Assembly: GCA_029565685.1 (NCBI GenBank)
Contig: JAKQNR010000022.1
Coordinates: 186,001 to 250,000 of the forward strand
DNA from: a bacterium
GTDB taxonomy: Bacteria > Zhuqueibacterota > Zhuqueibacteria > Residuimicrobiales > Residuimicrobiaceae
Direction of reading: 5' to 3'
DNA: 64,000 nucleotides
Below are positions 11,029-18,601 of this stretch, piece by piece; the first letter of the stretch is position 1; every line of letters begins with the position of its first letter. Made by a program: the position numbers and the translations under genes. The notes beneath the pieces are model-generated. The model worked only from the letters and a program-made list of their open reading frames with translations, was not told where the DNA came from and did not search any database.

Positions 11029-11685
11029 GTGATACTGGCCCCCTCGATTTTGAATGCAGATTTTTCTCGATTGCCCGAGCAGGTGAAAGCCGCTGCAGCC
11101 GCCGGAGCCGACTGGCTGCATGTGGACGTAATGGACGGCCATTTTGTCCCCAACATAACCTTTGGCCCGGTCGTGGTCAACGGCTTGCGGCGAATGGTCG
11201 ACCTTCCCCTGGACGTGCACCTGATGATCGATAACCCGGACGCGTTTCTGTCCGCCTACAGGGAGGCGGGCGCAGACTGGTTGACCGTGCATGTGGAGGC
11301 GGCCAAACACCTCTGGCGAACGGTGGATACGATCCATGCCCTGGGCGCCAAAGCTGGCGTAACTCTCAATCCTGCGACGCCCTTGGGTCATCTGGAGCCC
11401 ATCTTGGGGCAGGTGGATCTGGTCCTGGTCATGTCAGTGGAGCCTGGTTTCGGCGGGCAAAAGTTTATTCCCTCAGCCCTGGACCGCATCGCCCAATTGG
11501 CAGAATGGCGCCGACTGCGCGGTTTTTCCTATCTGATCGAAGTGGACGGCGGCATCGATCAGCAACTCGCCGGCGCTGTGATTCAGGCTGGCGTCGATGT
11601 GTTGGTCGCCGGCTATGCGGTGTTCAGACAGCCGGACATCGCGGCAGCGATCCAACGTCTGCGCACCTGCAAAAAAGATTCTTGA
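11029..11685 (+). CDS. rpe: Ribulose-phosphate 3-epimerase
   Basis: A 218-residue TIM-barrel enzyme interconverting ribulose-5-P and xylulose-5-P in the pentose phosphate pathway. Family motifs: start ILAPSILNADFSRLPEQV, HVDVMDGHFVPNITFGP (metal/catalytic Asp), DVHLMI, VMSVEPGFGGQKF and EVDGGI. The start is GTG at 11029, supported by TTAGGAG (11016-11022); the overlapping ATG at 11027 is out of frame. A 67-bp gap after the PASTA gene holds a GCCGGC...GCCGGC hairpin (10975-10995). Confidence 0.96.
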   Translation: MILAPSILNADFSRLPEQVKAAAAAGADWLHVDVMDGHFVPNITFGPVVVNGLRRMVDLPLDVHLMIDNPDAFLSAYREAGADWLTVHVEAAKHLWRTVDTIHALGAKAGVTLNPATPLGHLEPILGQVDLVLVMSVEPGFGGQKFIPSALDRIAQLAEWRRLRGFSYLIEVDGGIDQQLAGAVIQAGVDVLVAGYAVFRQPDIAAAIQRLRTCKKDS

Positions 11686-11710
11686 GCAGTGCGGATTTTT
11701 GAAATAATAC

Positions 11711-11739
11711 TTGACAAATTACCCTCCTGGTTTTATATT
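11711..11739 (+). promoter_or_regulatory. Strong sigma70-like promoter of the cold-shock gene
   Basis: TTGACA (11711-11716), 17-bp spacer, TATATT (11734-11739). Transcription would start near 11746, leaving a leader of about 64 nt before ATG 11810, a layout usual for csp genes. Confidence 0.75.
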
Positions 11740-11809
11740 GTATATCATTCAATCTTTTAAGGCTGGAGGAGAGGTCTCGCCAGGGTTCAAGCCAGGAGGA
11801 AACAGCAGA

Positions 11810-12010
11810 ATGCCCAGGGGCAAGGTCAAGTGGTTCAATGAAAACAAAGGATTTGGTTTCATTGAACAGGAGAACGGCGATGATGTGTTCGTACACTATT
11901 CCGTGATCGAGATGGAAGGTTTCAGAACCCTTCCTGAAGGATGCGAAGTGGAGTTCGAATCGGTTTCGGGCGAAAAAGGATTACAGGCGACCAAAGTAAT
12001 CAAACTTTAG
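11810..12010 (+). CDS. cspA: Cold-shock domain protein
   Basis: A 66-residue single cold-shock domain (OB fold, RNA/ssDNA chaperone). RNP1 is KGFGFIEQ and RNP2 is VFVHYSVI; the start [18 protein letters not shown] is canonical. The frame is open upstream to 11711, but ATG 11810 has an ideal AGGAGGA Shine-Dalgarno at 11794-11800 and gives the standard family length. It is a single-gene unit with its own promoter (11711-11739) and intrinsic terminator (12035-12063). Confidence 0.97.
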   Translation: MPRGKVKWFNENKGFGFIEQENGDDVFVHYSVIEMEGFRTLPEGCEVEFESVSGEKGLQATKVIKL

Positions 12011-12034
12011 GTTCGAACACGCCGCAAAGTGCTG

Positions 12035-12063
12035 AAACCCCGCAGGTATTGTGGGGTTTTTTT
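12035..12063 (+). terminator. Intrinsic terminator of cspA
   Basis: Stem AAACCCC (12035-12041) pairs with GGGGTTT (12053-12059), followed by an uninterrupted T run to 12063. It lies 25 bp after the cspA stop. Confidence 0.85.
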
Positions 12064-12118
12064 GTAACTTGGTGCTTTTTTTTTCGTACCTTAAGGCGAT
12101 CATTCTGAAGGTTGAATT

Positions 12119-12556
12119 ATGAGCATTGTTTTCAACAAATCTGATATCGAGACGATAGCCCGAGTCCTGAATTGTGAGCCGCAATTTAAAACCAACAATT
12201 ACCGGTTTGTCCTCGTCAATGAAGAGACCAAAGGTCACATCTCCCTCGAGGTGTATCCCGACATCCCCATCGGAGAAAAGACGGGAAATCTGATCTCTGT
12301 GTACACCCCCACCTCGCATCTGCAGCTGCATTCTTGCACCGGCTATGTGGTCAGCGAGATGCTCGGCGAGGTGACTTTTATCAGTCGATTCAACAACATG
12401 GTCTCAGGACTGATCGTCGACAAAACCGCGGGCTGTAACCTGTATGCCAATGTGGATGCAAAATTGCTGTCCGGCGACTATACCACCCTGGGGCCTGAGG
12501 TGATGCTGTCCGGCATCGCGCTGTCCTTGGCTGAAAATGTGTTCGAAGCCCTCTAG
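12119..12556 (+). CDS. Conserved-looking protein of unknown function
   Basis: A 145-residue soluble protein starting MSIVFNKSDIETIARVL. I do not recognise the family. It has no signal peptide or membrane segment, an even mix of predicted strands and helices, and two cysteines in the middle. Codon use matches its neighbours and the next gene starts 27 bp downstream, so it is likely a real gene co-transcribed with xerC/D. The T-tract and GTACCTT at about 12076-12092 resemble the region before the PfkB kinase gene, so a promoter there is possible. Confidence 0.7.
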   Translation: MSIVFNKSDIETIARVLNCEPQFKTNNYRFVLVNEETKGHISLEVYPDIPIGEKTGNLISVYTPTSHLQLHSCTGYVVSEMLGEVTFISRFNNMVSGLIVDKTAGCNLYANVDAKLLSGDYTTLGPEVMLSGIALSLAENVFEAL

Positions 12557-12583
12557 CCTCTTCGTGGGGCGACCGGATTGATC

Positions 12584-13540
12584 ATGGAATTGATCGATCA
12601 TTTGCACGCATATCTGGATTATCTACGCGTTGAACGCCAGGTGTCGGGCAACACCCTGCAAGCCTACCAGCGCGACCTCCTCCGTTATGTCAATTATTTA
12701 CTGGGCCGCGACATCAACGATCCCGCACACATCACTCATGAACAGATTTCGGATCTGCTGCACAGCCTGTTCGAGTTGGGTTTGTGTCCATCTTCTCTGT
12801 CGCGCCAATTGTCCGCGATTCGCGGCTTTCACCGTTTTCTGCTGGGTGAAGACCAGACCCAATCCGATCCATCGCTCAATCTGTCAGTGGAAAAACCATG
12901 GATGAAAATGCCGGAGGTCCTGAGCACCATGGAGGTGGAAGCGGTTCTTGCACAGCCGCGCACAGAGACCGAGATCGGGCTGAGGGACCGCAGCTTGCTG
13001 GAATTCCTTTACGCCACGGGCGTGCGGGTCTCGGAATTGATCTCCGTCCGTTGTACGGATCTCTATTGGGAGGATGAACTTGTCCGCGTTTTCGGCAAAG
13101 GCCGCAAGGAGCGTCTGGTGCCCATTGGTCAGGCTGCGCTGCATTGGTGCCGCCGTTACCTGGAGGAGGCCAGGCCCAGACTGGCCGGCCTGGGGTTCAG
13201 CCGGGATATCCTGTTCTTAAACCGCAGCGGAAAAAAGCTAAGCCGCCAATCGGTTTGGAATCTGATCCAAAAATATGTGCAGGCAGCAGGCCTGACCAAA
13301 TCCGTGGGACCGCACACCTTTCGCCATAGCTTTGCCACTCATCTCATTGAGGGCGGCGCGGATTTGCGCGCCATTCAGGAGATGCTGGGCCATGCAGATA
13401 TCACCACCACTCAAATCTACACCCATCTGGATCGCGAATACCTCAAAGAGGTTTATCACGCGTTCCATCCCCTGGAAGCGCGCAGCAGAGAGGGGCGACA
13501 ACAGAAAAGATCATCGCCGGCCCGGGAGCCGTCCGTCTGA
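12584..13540 (+). CDS. xerD: Site-specific tyrosine recombinase XerC/XerD
   Basis: A 318-residue tyrosine recombinase of the Xer type, resolving chromosome dimers at dif with FtsK. The N-terminal SAM-like core-binding domain covers 1-95 and the catalytic domain about 110-290. All six active-site residues are present: Arg148 (ATGVRVSEL), Lys172 (GKGRKER), His244 and Arg247 (HTFRHSFATH), His270 (LGHADI) and Tyr279 (TTQIYTHLD). Length is slightly above XerC/D (about 298) because of a charged C-terminal tail. It cannot be split between XerC and XerD by eye. ATG 12584 is used rather than the TTG two codons upstream. No integron or phage neighbours. Confidence 0.93.
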   Translation: MELIDHLHAYLDYLRVERQVSGNTLQAYQRDLLRYVNYLLGRDINDPAHITHEQISDLLHSLFELGLCPSSLSRQLSAIRGFHRFLLGEDQTQSDPSLNLSVEKPWMKMPEVLSTMEVEAVLAQPRTETEIGLRDRSLLEFLYATGVRVSELISVRCTDLYWEDELVRVFGKGRKERLVPIGQAALHWCRRYLEEARPRLAGLGFSRDILFLNRSGKKLSRQSVWNLIQKYVQAAGLTKSVGPHTFRHSFATHLIEGGADLRAIQEMLGHADITTTQIYTHLDREYLKEVYHAFHPLEARSREGRQQKRSSPAREPSV

Positions 13541-13557
13541 ATGAACTGGATCAGATC

Positions 13558-14304
13558 GTGCGCATCTACCTTTATGAACAAGTCGACTCCACCAACGACA
13601 CCCTGAAGGAAAAGGCTTTGGCCGGTGAACCGGAGGGCAGTGTCGTGCTCGCAAGGAGCCAAACCAGCGGCCGCGGGCGATACGGCCGGTCGTGGATATC
13701 CAAACCAGGCAAGGGACTGTATTTCTCCCTTCTCTTACGGCCTGCAACCGCGGACATCCAGCCGGGCCTGATATCGCTTCTCTCCAGTCTGGCCATAGTC
13801 GATGCGCTGAAAGCGGAACAGGGCGTGAGCGCCCAGCTCAAGTGGCCCAATGATGTGATGGTGGATAAGGCCAAGATCGCTGGCGTTCTGGTGGAAACCC
13901 TGTATCAGGATCATCGTTTAGCCCATGTCATCGTGGGCATTGGGCTGAATCTGTTTGATGCCGGCATGGATCTGAGCGGCCGATTTTTCAAGGCTACCTC
14001 GCTTGAGCGTCATACAAGAAAAAAAATTGATCCTGACCGTCTGGTGCAGCGGATCCTCGAAGAGATCATGAAGGAATATCGGCTGCTTCATAATCCCCTC
14101 AGGCAAAAGCGCCTATGCAAAAGATGGCGCCATCACTGTCTGCATGTGAACCGGCCGGTGAAGGTCGTAAGCCCATACGAAGCCATTTCCGGTGTATTCC
14201 GTGAGGTGGATGTCGCCGGTTCGGCGCTGATTGAACAAAACACAGGAGAGATCGTGGTCGTCAATGCCGGTGAATTTTCCCTGCAGGAGGAGATATGCTT
14301 TTAG
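13558..14304 (+). CDS. birA: Biotin-[acetyl-CoA-carboxylase] ligase, monofunctional
   Basis: A 248-residue biotin protein ligase that activates biotin as biotinyl-AMP and attaches it to the carboxyl-carrier lysine. Motifs: EQVDSTND (6-14), SQTSGRGRYGRSW (biotin/ATP loop, 34-46) and KWPNDVM (95-101). The N-terminal DNA-binding HTH of E. coli BirA is absent, so it is not a repressor. The start is GTG 13558, 17 bp after the xer stop; the frame is open further upstream without a better start. Its last 10 bp overlap coaX. Confidence 0.92.
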   Translation: MRIYLYEQVDSTNDTLKEKALAGEPEGSVVLARSQTSGRGRYGRSWISKPGKGLYFSLLLRPATADIQPGLISLLSSLAIVDALKAEQGVSAQLKWPNDVMVDKAKIAGVLVETLYQDHRLAHVIVGIGLNLFDAGMDLSGRFFKATSLERHTRKKIDPDRLVQRILEEIMKEYRLLHNPLRQKRLCKRWRHHCLHVNRPVKVVSPYEAISGVFREVDVAGSALIEQNTGEIVVVNAGEFSLQEEICF

Positions 14305-15062
14305 CCATCGATGTTGGAAATACCCAGATCGCAGCGGGTTTGTTTCAAAAGCAACAGCTGACGGCACACTGGCGGCTTTCAAGTAATCGCGACCGGACCG
14401 AGGATGAAACCTGGATTCTGATGCAGGCCATCTGCCGGGCCAATGGCTTTGGAATGGAACAGACCACCGGCATCATCATCTCCTCTGTGGTGCCGGATAT
14501 GACTTCCAGCTTGCATAAAATGGCCACCAAATACCTCAACCTGGAGCCGGTCATTGTCAGTCATGATCTGGATCTGGGCATTCACAACTATTATCGGAAT
14601 CCGGCAAACGTCGGTGCAGACCGGTTGTGCAATGCAGTCGCCGGCTTTCAAAAGTACGGCGGGCCGCTGATCGTCGTCGATCTGGGCACTGCCACAACCT
14701 TTGATGTGCTCGATGCAAAAGGCGATTACCTCGGCGGCATTATCGCGCCTGGCATCGAGACCTCGGCCGCTACGCTGCATCAACGGGCGGCCAAGCTGCC
14801 GCGCATCGAGCTGCGCTTTCCGGACCAGGTGATCGGCCGGTCGACGGAGAGCAGCATGCAATCCGGATTGTTGTTCGGAGCAGTGGAACTGATCGATGGG
14901 TTGATCGACCGGATCGGCCAGGAGATGGGCCAGAAGGTTAAAACTGTTGCCACTGGTGGACTGGCGCGGGTCCTTATTCACGAACTGCGCCGGGTGTCCG
15001 AGTATGACCCGTTCCTCACCCTGGATGGAATGCGCATGATCTATGAGCGGGTAAAAAAATAG
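14295..15062 (+). CDS. coaX: Type III pantothenate kinase
   Basis: A 255-residue CoaX phosphorylating pantothenate, the first step of CoA synthesis. ASKHA-fold motifs: DVGNTQIAAGLF near the N-terminus (phosphate 1), GADRLCNAVAGF, and VDLGTATTFDVLDAKGDYLG (phosphate 2), then GGIIAPG. Type III kinases need a monovalent cation and are not feedback-inhibited by CoA. The start is inside birA (10-bp overlap) with GGAGGAG just upstream, so birA and coaX are probably translationally coupled, as in many genomes. The stop codon lies inside the nfu terminator hairpin. Confidence 0.95.
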   Translation: MLLAIDVGNTQIAAGLFQKQQLTAHWRLSSNRDRTEDETWILMQAICRANGFGMEQTTGIIISSVVPDMTSSLHKMATKYLNLEPVIVSHDLDLGIHNYYRNPANVGADRLCNAVAGFQKYGGPLIVVDLGTATTFDVLDAKGDYLGGIIAPGIETSAATLHQRAAKLPRIELRFPDQVIGRSTESSMQSGLLFGAVELIDGLIDRIGQEMGQKVKTVATGGLARVLIHELRRVSEYDPFLTLDGMRMIYERVKK

Positions 15063-15084
15063 CCCTGGAGGCAACTCCAGGGCT
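15053..15084 (-). terminator. Intrinsic terminator of nfu, overlapping the coaX stop
   Basis: Perfect 10-bp stem AGCCCTGGAG / CTCCAGGGCT (15061-15070 and 15075-15084) with a 4-nt loop. Read on the minus strand it is followed by A and seven T, the canonical terminator layout for nfu, whose stop is only 5 bp away. On the plus strand the T run is missing, so it would not stop coaX transcription in the same way. Confidence 0.85.
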
Positions 15085-15088
15085 ATGA

Positions 15089-15319
15089 CTAAACAGCCAC
15101 AACCTGTGTAATTTCAGGGAGCTGGCGTTTGAGTTCCCGCTCGATGCCCATTTTCAGGGTCATCTGCGACATAGGGCAGCTGCCACAAGCCCCTTTGAGC
15201 TTTACTTTAACCGTTCCCTCTTCCACCGACACTAGATCCACATTGCCGCCGTCTGCCATCAGCATGGGTCTCAGAGTGTCCAGCACTTGGTTTACTTTTT
15301 CGAACAGGTTATTTTCCAT
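15089..15319 (-). CDS. nfu: NifU-like (Nfu) iron-sulfur scaffold protein
   Basis: A 76-residue stand-alone NifU C-terminal domain that holds a 4Fe-4S cluster for delivery to target enzymes. The key motif is GACGSCPMS with Cys45 and Cys48 (CxxC), after LRPMLMADGGNVDLV. The frame is open further upstream, but ATG 15319 with the AGGAG Shine-Dalgarno gives the usual Nfu start MENNLFEKVNQVLD. It is a single-gene unit with its own promoter (15420-15448) and terminator, convergent with coaX and divergent from the PfkB kinase gene. Confidence 0.93.
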   Translation of the reverse strand: MENNLFEKVNQVLDTLRPMLMADGGNVDLVSVEEGTVKVKLKGACGSCPMSQMTLKMGIERELKRQLPEITQVVAV

Positions 15320-15419
15320 GATCGCTCCTGGTTGAATAGAATAAGGCGAAAGACCGTTGCGCTTGAGGGATAACCTCCAGCAGCCGAGCAATAGCCGGTC
15401 CATCGGTGTTGTCTGGAAT

Positions 15420-15448
15420 AATATAACCATTTTAAAAATATGTTTCAA
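15420..15448 (-). promoter_or_regulatory. Sigma70-like promoter of nfu
   Basis: On the minus strand TTGAAA (15448-15443), 17-bp spacer, TATATT (15425-15420). The leader to ATG 15319 would be about 95 nt. The -35 lies inside the left arm of the dyad at 15445-15466. Confidence 0.65.
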
Positions 15449-15466
15449 GACAAAAACTTGTCTTGA
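15445..15466. promoter_or_regulatory. 22-bp perfect dyad between divergent nfu and PfkB-kinase genes
   Basis: TCAAGACAA (15445-15453), spacer AAAC, TTGTCTTGA (15458-15466): a perfect 9+4+9 inverted repeat. Both predicted -35 boxes, TTGAAA for nfu and TTGACT for the kinase, overlap its outer ends. This is the expected geometry for a dimeric repressor controlling both directions. The regulator is unknown. Confidence 0.5.
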
Positions 15467-15492
15467 CTTGCATGCGTTTTTTTTTGTACTTT
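15463..15492 (+). promoter_or_regulatory. Candidate promoter of the PfkB kinase gene
   Basis: TTGACT (15463-15468), 18-bp spacer containing a nine-T tract, TACTTT (15487-15492). The first usable ATG is at 15512. Confidence 0.5.
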
Positions 15493-15511
15493 GAGCGGAA
15501 ACAGGGACAAC

Positions 15512-16567
15512 ATGAGGAATGTAATGTATTTATCAAAAGCAAACATGGAAAAGGCGTTAGAGGCAGCGGAACGCATAAAAATTGCTGTCATCGGGGACAT
15601 TTGTCTGGATCGCTATGTTCTGGGAGATATGGTGGGCATCTCCCGGGAGGCTCCGATCCCCATTATCAATATTCTGTCCGATGAGTATTTGCCCGGTGGA
15701 GCGGGCAATACGACCCTGAACGGACGCGGACTGGGCTGCCAGCTTTATCCGATCAGCGTGCTGGGCGACGATCTGGCCGCAGACATCATCAGTCGGGAGT
15801 TCAAGCGACGTTCGATCCACGAAGAGTTTATGGTTCGCGACAGCGGTCGGCACACCCAGTCCTACACCAAGGTCTATGCATCCTGTTACCGTGGCCCTTA
15901 TCAACAATCGGCCCGGTTTGACCAAAAGAATTACACTCCTATCAGCCCGCAGAGTGAAAGCCGGCTTCGGGAAAACCTGGAAAAGGCCGCGGGGCTGGTG
16001 GATGCGATCATTGTGGCGGATTACGCTGAGGTGGCAGGCACGGGCATCATCACCGATGCACTGTACGACGATATCCGCGCACTGGCGAAATCCGGCCGGG
16101 TGATTATGATCGGCGATTCCCGCGAACGGGTGGGCAGCATGCGTTATTTCACCGCTATTGTGCCCAATGACGTCGAAGTGGCCATGACGCTTTATCCCCA
16201 CGACTATCAGAACCGGCCGTTTCAGGATGAAAAGCATGCGGCCGAATACGCCCTGGCCTTGCAAAAGATGACCGAATGCCGGTATGTGATCAGCACGCGC
16301 GGAGAAAAAGGGGCTTTGATCGCTGGAGCGGACGGCCGCACCACCATGGTGCCGACGGAAAAGGCCGAAGGGGCGATCGATGTGACCGGCGCCGGCGACT
16401 GCTTCGCCGCCACTTTGGCTGCCGCTCTGGTGGCGGGATTGGACATTGTCCCGGCTGTGCGTTTGGCCAATCTGGCAGCCGGCATTACGGTTAAAAAGCT
16501 TAACACGACCGGTATCGCTACGCCTGATGAAATTCGGGCGGCCTATGCGGTTACCAGCAATCCGTAA
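15512..16567 (+). CDS. PfkB carbohydrate kinase, heptose-7-phosphate kinase (HldE domain I)-like
   Basis: A 351-residue ribokinase-fold kinase. Family motifs: IGDICLDRYVLGDMVGISRE near the N-terminus, LPGGAGNTTLN (sugar binding, 60-70), and DVTGAGDCFAA with the catalytic Asp of GAGD (293-296). The GDxxLDRY...SxEAPxP pattern is that of RfaE/HldE domain I, which makes D-glycero-D-manno-heptose-1,7-bisphosphate for LPS core. The nucleotidyltransferase domain II is absent. Because the next genes are a sugar symporter and galactokinase, another sugar substrate is possible. The start is uncertain: ATG 15512 or 15524 (the latter preceded by GAGGAA); a TTG at 15491 is less likely. Confidence 0.8.
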   Translation: MRNVMYLSKANMEKALEAAERIKIAVIGDICLDRYVLGDMVGISREAPIPIINILSDEYLPGGAGNTTLNGRGLGCQLYPISVLGDDLAADIISREFKRRSIHEEFMVRDSGRHTQSYTKVYASCYRGPYQQSARFDQKNYTPISPQSESRLRENLEKAAGLVDAIIVADYAEVAGTGIITDALYDDIRALAKSGRVIMIGDSRERVGSMRYFTAIVPNDVEVAMTLYPHDYQNRPFQDEKHAAEYALALQKMTECRYVISTRGEKGALIAGADGRTTMVPTEKAEGAIDVTGAGDCFAATLAAALVAGLDIVPAVRLANLAAGITVKKLNTTGIATPDEIRAAYAVTSNP

Positions 16568-16569
16568 TG

Positions 16570-16600
16570 CCGTTTCGGCCGCCCGCAGCGGCTGAAACGG
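16570..16600 (+). other. Hairpin between PfkB kinase and symporter genes
   Basis: CCGTTTC pairs with GAAACGG, then a single mismatch and GCCG/CGGC inside, loop of 7. There is no T run, so it is more likely an mRNA-stabilising or attenuating hairpin than a full terminator. Confidence 0.4.
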
Positions 16601-16644
16601 TTCACTTGAACAGGATGCGCACAGGCAATCCTTTGGAGGCACTA

Positions 16645-18312
16645 ATGGAGCAAATGATTCTTCAGATTTCCTGGGTGGATTGGCTAATCATCGCGATCTA
16701 TTTTCTTTTTGTTCTCGGGATCGGTCTTTATCTTAAAAAGTACACTAAGACCGGCGAGGATTTTTTTATCGCCGGCCGTAAGAACAGCGCCTGGGTGGCC
16801 GGCCTCGCTTTTTTAAGCGCCAACATGGGCGCTCTGGAGCTGCTCGGCATGACCGGCAACACGGTCAAATACGGAATGTTCACCGCCCATTTTTATTGGG
16901 TGGGCGCCATCCCTGCTATGCTTTTCCTCGCCATCTACATGATGCCCTTCTATTACAGCAGCCGCATTCATTCCATTCCAGGGTATTTAAAATTGAGATT
17001 TGACGAGAAAACCCGCGTGCTCAACGCTATCGCCTTTGCGGTGATGACCCTGCTCATGTCGGGCATCAATCTCTATGCCATGGCCCTGGTCCTACGCACC
17101 TTTTTAGGCTGGGACTGGAATGTCTCCATGTGGGTGTCCGCGCTGACCGTGGCCGCTTATGTGACCCTGGGCGGATTGCTCAGCGCTATCTTTACCGAGA
17201 TCGTACAGTTCTTTCTGATCTGGTTCGGCCTGTTTCTGGTCACCATTCTGGGCATCATCGACATCGGCGGCTGGAGCGAAATCTTTAATCGCCTGCCCGA
17301 TTCCATGGGCGCCCTGTGGTCCACGTCCACCGATGCGGCCAATAACGGTATGCAGGTGACCTGGCCGGGCATCATCCTCGGGCTCGGCTTTGTGCTCTCC
17401 TTTGGCTACTGGACCACTGATTTTCTTGTGGTGCAACGCGCCTTTTCCTCCAAGGACCTGCGCTCCGCCCGCATGACCCCTATCATCGCTTCCTTTTTTA
17501 AAATGGCTTTGCCCTTTATCGTGATTTTCGCCGGCCTGGTGGCTTGGGTGCTGACCAAGGATCCCAATGCCCATTTTTCTCTGCTGCAGGAAAACGGCGT
17601 AGTCAATTATGATTCTGCCCTGCCCATGCTGATCGCCCGCTACTATCCCGAAGGCCTCATCGGGCTCGGCGTCACCGCATTGCTCGCCGGCTTTATGGCT
17701 GGACAGGCTGGAAATATCAGCGCTTTCAACACGGTGTGGACCTATGACATTTATAAATCAGTGATCAACAAAGGCGCAACCGACCGTCATTACGTCTGGA
17801 TGGGGCGAGCGGCCACAGTGGTCGGCATTCTCCTGAGCCTAGTGACCGCGTATTGGGCCAAGTCCGCTCCATCGATCATGGATTACACGCAGGCGATTTT
17901 TTCCTGGGTCAACGCACCTTTGTTCGCCACGATGTTGTTGGGCATGTTCGTGGTCTGGATCACGCCGAACGGCGCTTTCTGGGGCTTTCTGGCCGGTATG
18001 ATCTCCTCTTTTTCCATGTTCCTGGCGGTCAAGTTCAACTGGATCTCCGCCGGTGTGCTGACCCTATCCAAAGAGGCCAGCGATATGTCGGCCAATTTCT
18101 GGCGTGCCTGGTGGGCATGGCTGATCTGCCTGGTGGTGACCGTGGTGGTCAGCCTGGTTACCAAGCCTAAACCGCGGGAGGAGTTGATAGGGCTGGTGAA
18201 AGGATTGACCACCATTGAACTGGAAAAGAATCTACCGTTTTATAAAAAGCCGGAGGTCATGGCCCTACTTGCCATTCTGCTGTTTGTTCTGTTGAACGTC
18301 TATTTCTGGTAG
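16645..18312 (+). CDS. Sodium/solute symporter family (SSS) transporter, probably sugar
   Basis: A 555-residue inner-membrane transporter with about 13-14 hydrophobic helices, related to SGLT-type sodium/sugar symporters. Visible marks: WVDWLIIAIYFLFVLGIGLY as the first helix, then EDFFIAGRKNSAWVAG (the SSS signature region after helix 1), LLGMTGNTVKYGM, GYWTTDFLVVQRAFSSKD and GFMAGQAGNISAFNTVWTYD. ATG 16645 follows TTGGAGG; the in-frame upstream ATG at 16567 would add 26 non-hydrophobic residues and is rejected. It is followed by a small membrane protein and galK, so galactose or a related hexose is the likely cargo, by context only. Confidence 0.93.
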   Translation: MEQMILQISWVDWLIIAIYFLFVLGIGLYLKKYTKTGEDFFIAGRKNSAWVAGLAFLSANMGALELLGMTGNTVKYGMFTAHFYWVGAIPAMLFLAIYMMPFYYSSRIHSIPGYLKLRFDEKTRVLNAIAFAVMTLLMSGINLYAMALVLRTFLGWDWNVSMWVSALTVAAYVTLGGLLSAIFTEIVQFFLIWFGLFLVTILGIIDIGGWSEIFNRLPDSMGALWSTSTDAANNGMQVTWPGIILGLGFVLSFGYWTTDFLVVQRAFSSKDLRSARMTPIIASFFKMALPFIVIFAGLVAWVLTKDPNAHFSLLQENGVVNYDSALPMLIARYYPEGLIGLGVTALLAGFMAGQAGNISAFNTVWTYDIYKSVINKGATDRHYVWMGRAATVVGILLSLVTAYWAKSAPSIMDYTQAIFSWVNAPLFATMLLGMFVVWITPNGAFWGFLAGMISSFSMFLAVKFNWISAGVLTLSKEASDMSANFWRAWWAWLICLVVTVVVSLVTKPKPREELIGLVKGLTTIELEKNLPFYKKPEVMALLAILLFVLLNVYFW

Positions 18313-18369
18313 AAATTCCGACTTACGAGTCCGTCATTCGATCGCGGCTTATCGCAAGGAGTCCTGATC

Positions 18370-18591
18370 ATGTCAGAGTCCAAAATGCTCTCTATATGGT
18401 TTTTCGTCGGCCTGATGCTCACGGTGTTGGGATTGATCATCACCTGTATGGGCATCTATTTTGTTTTTAATCCGGAAACGACCACGGCCATGGCCCACCT
18501 CAATCCCAGTCTGTGGTGGGGGGTGGTGATGCTGTTTTCTGGATTGCTCTTTCTAATTCCCTCCTGGCAGAACCATCGTTCCGGCAAATAA
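18370..18591 (+). CDS. Small two-helix membrane protein
   Basis: A 73-residue protein with two transmembrane helices (about 9-32 and 48-64) joined by a short loop. AAGGAG precedes ATG 18370 at 9 bp. It stands 57 bp after the symporter and 10 bp before galK. No family recognised. Some SSS transporters work with a small membrane subunit, and its position would suit that, but this is inference. Confidence 0.7.
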   Translation: MSESKMLSIWFFVGLMLTVLGLIITCMGIYFVFNPETTTAMAHLNPSLWWGVVMLFSGLLFLIPSWQNHRSGK

Positions 18592-18601
18592 AGGCGGACC
18601 A

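Noticed and set aside
12578..12606. GATC-rich inverted repeats around the xerC/D start as a dif or attachment site
   Set aside because: It lacks the 11+6+11 dif layout and overlaps the coding start.
13540..13557. ATG at 13541 as the birA start
   Set aside because: It is out of frame with the BirA motifs; the GTG at 13558 is the only in-frame start near the family N-terminus.
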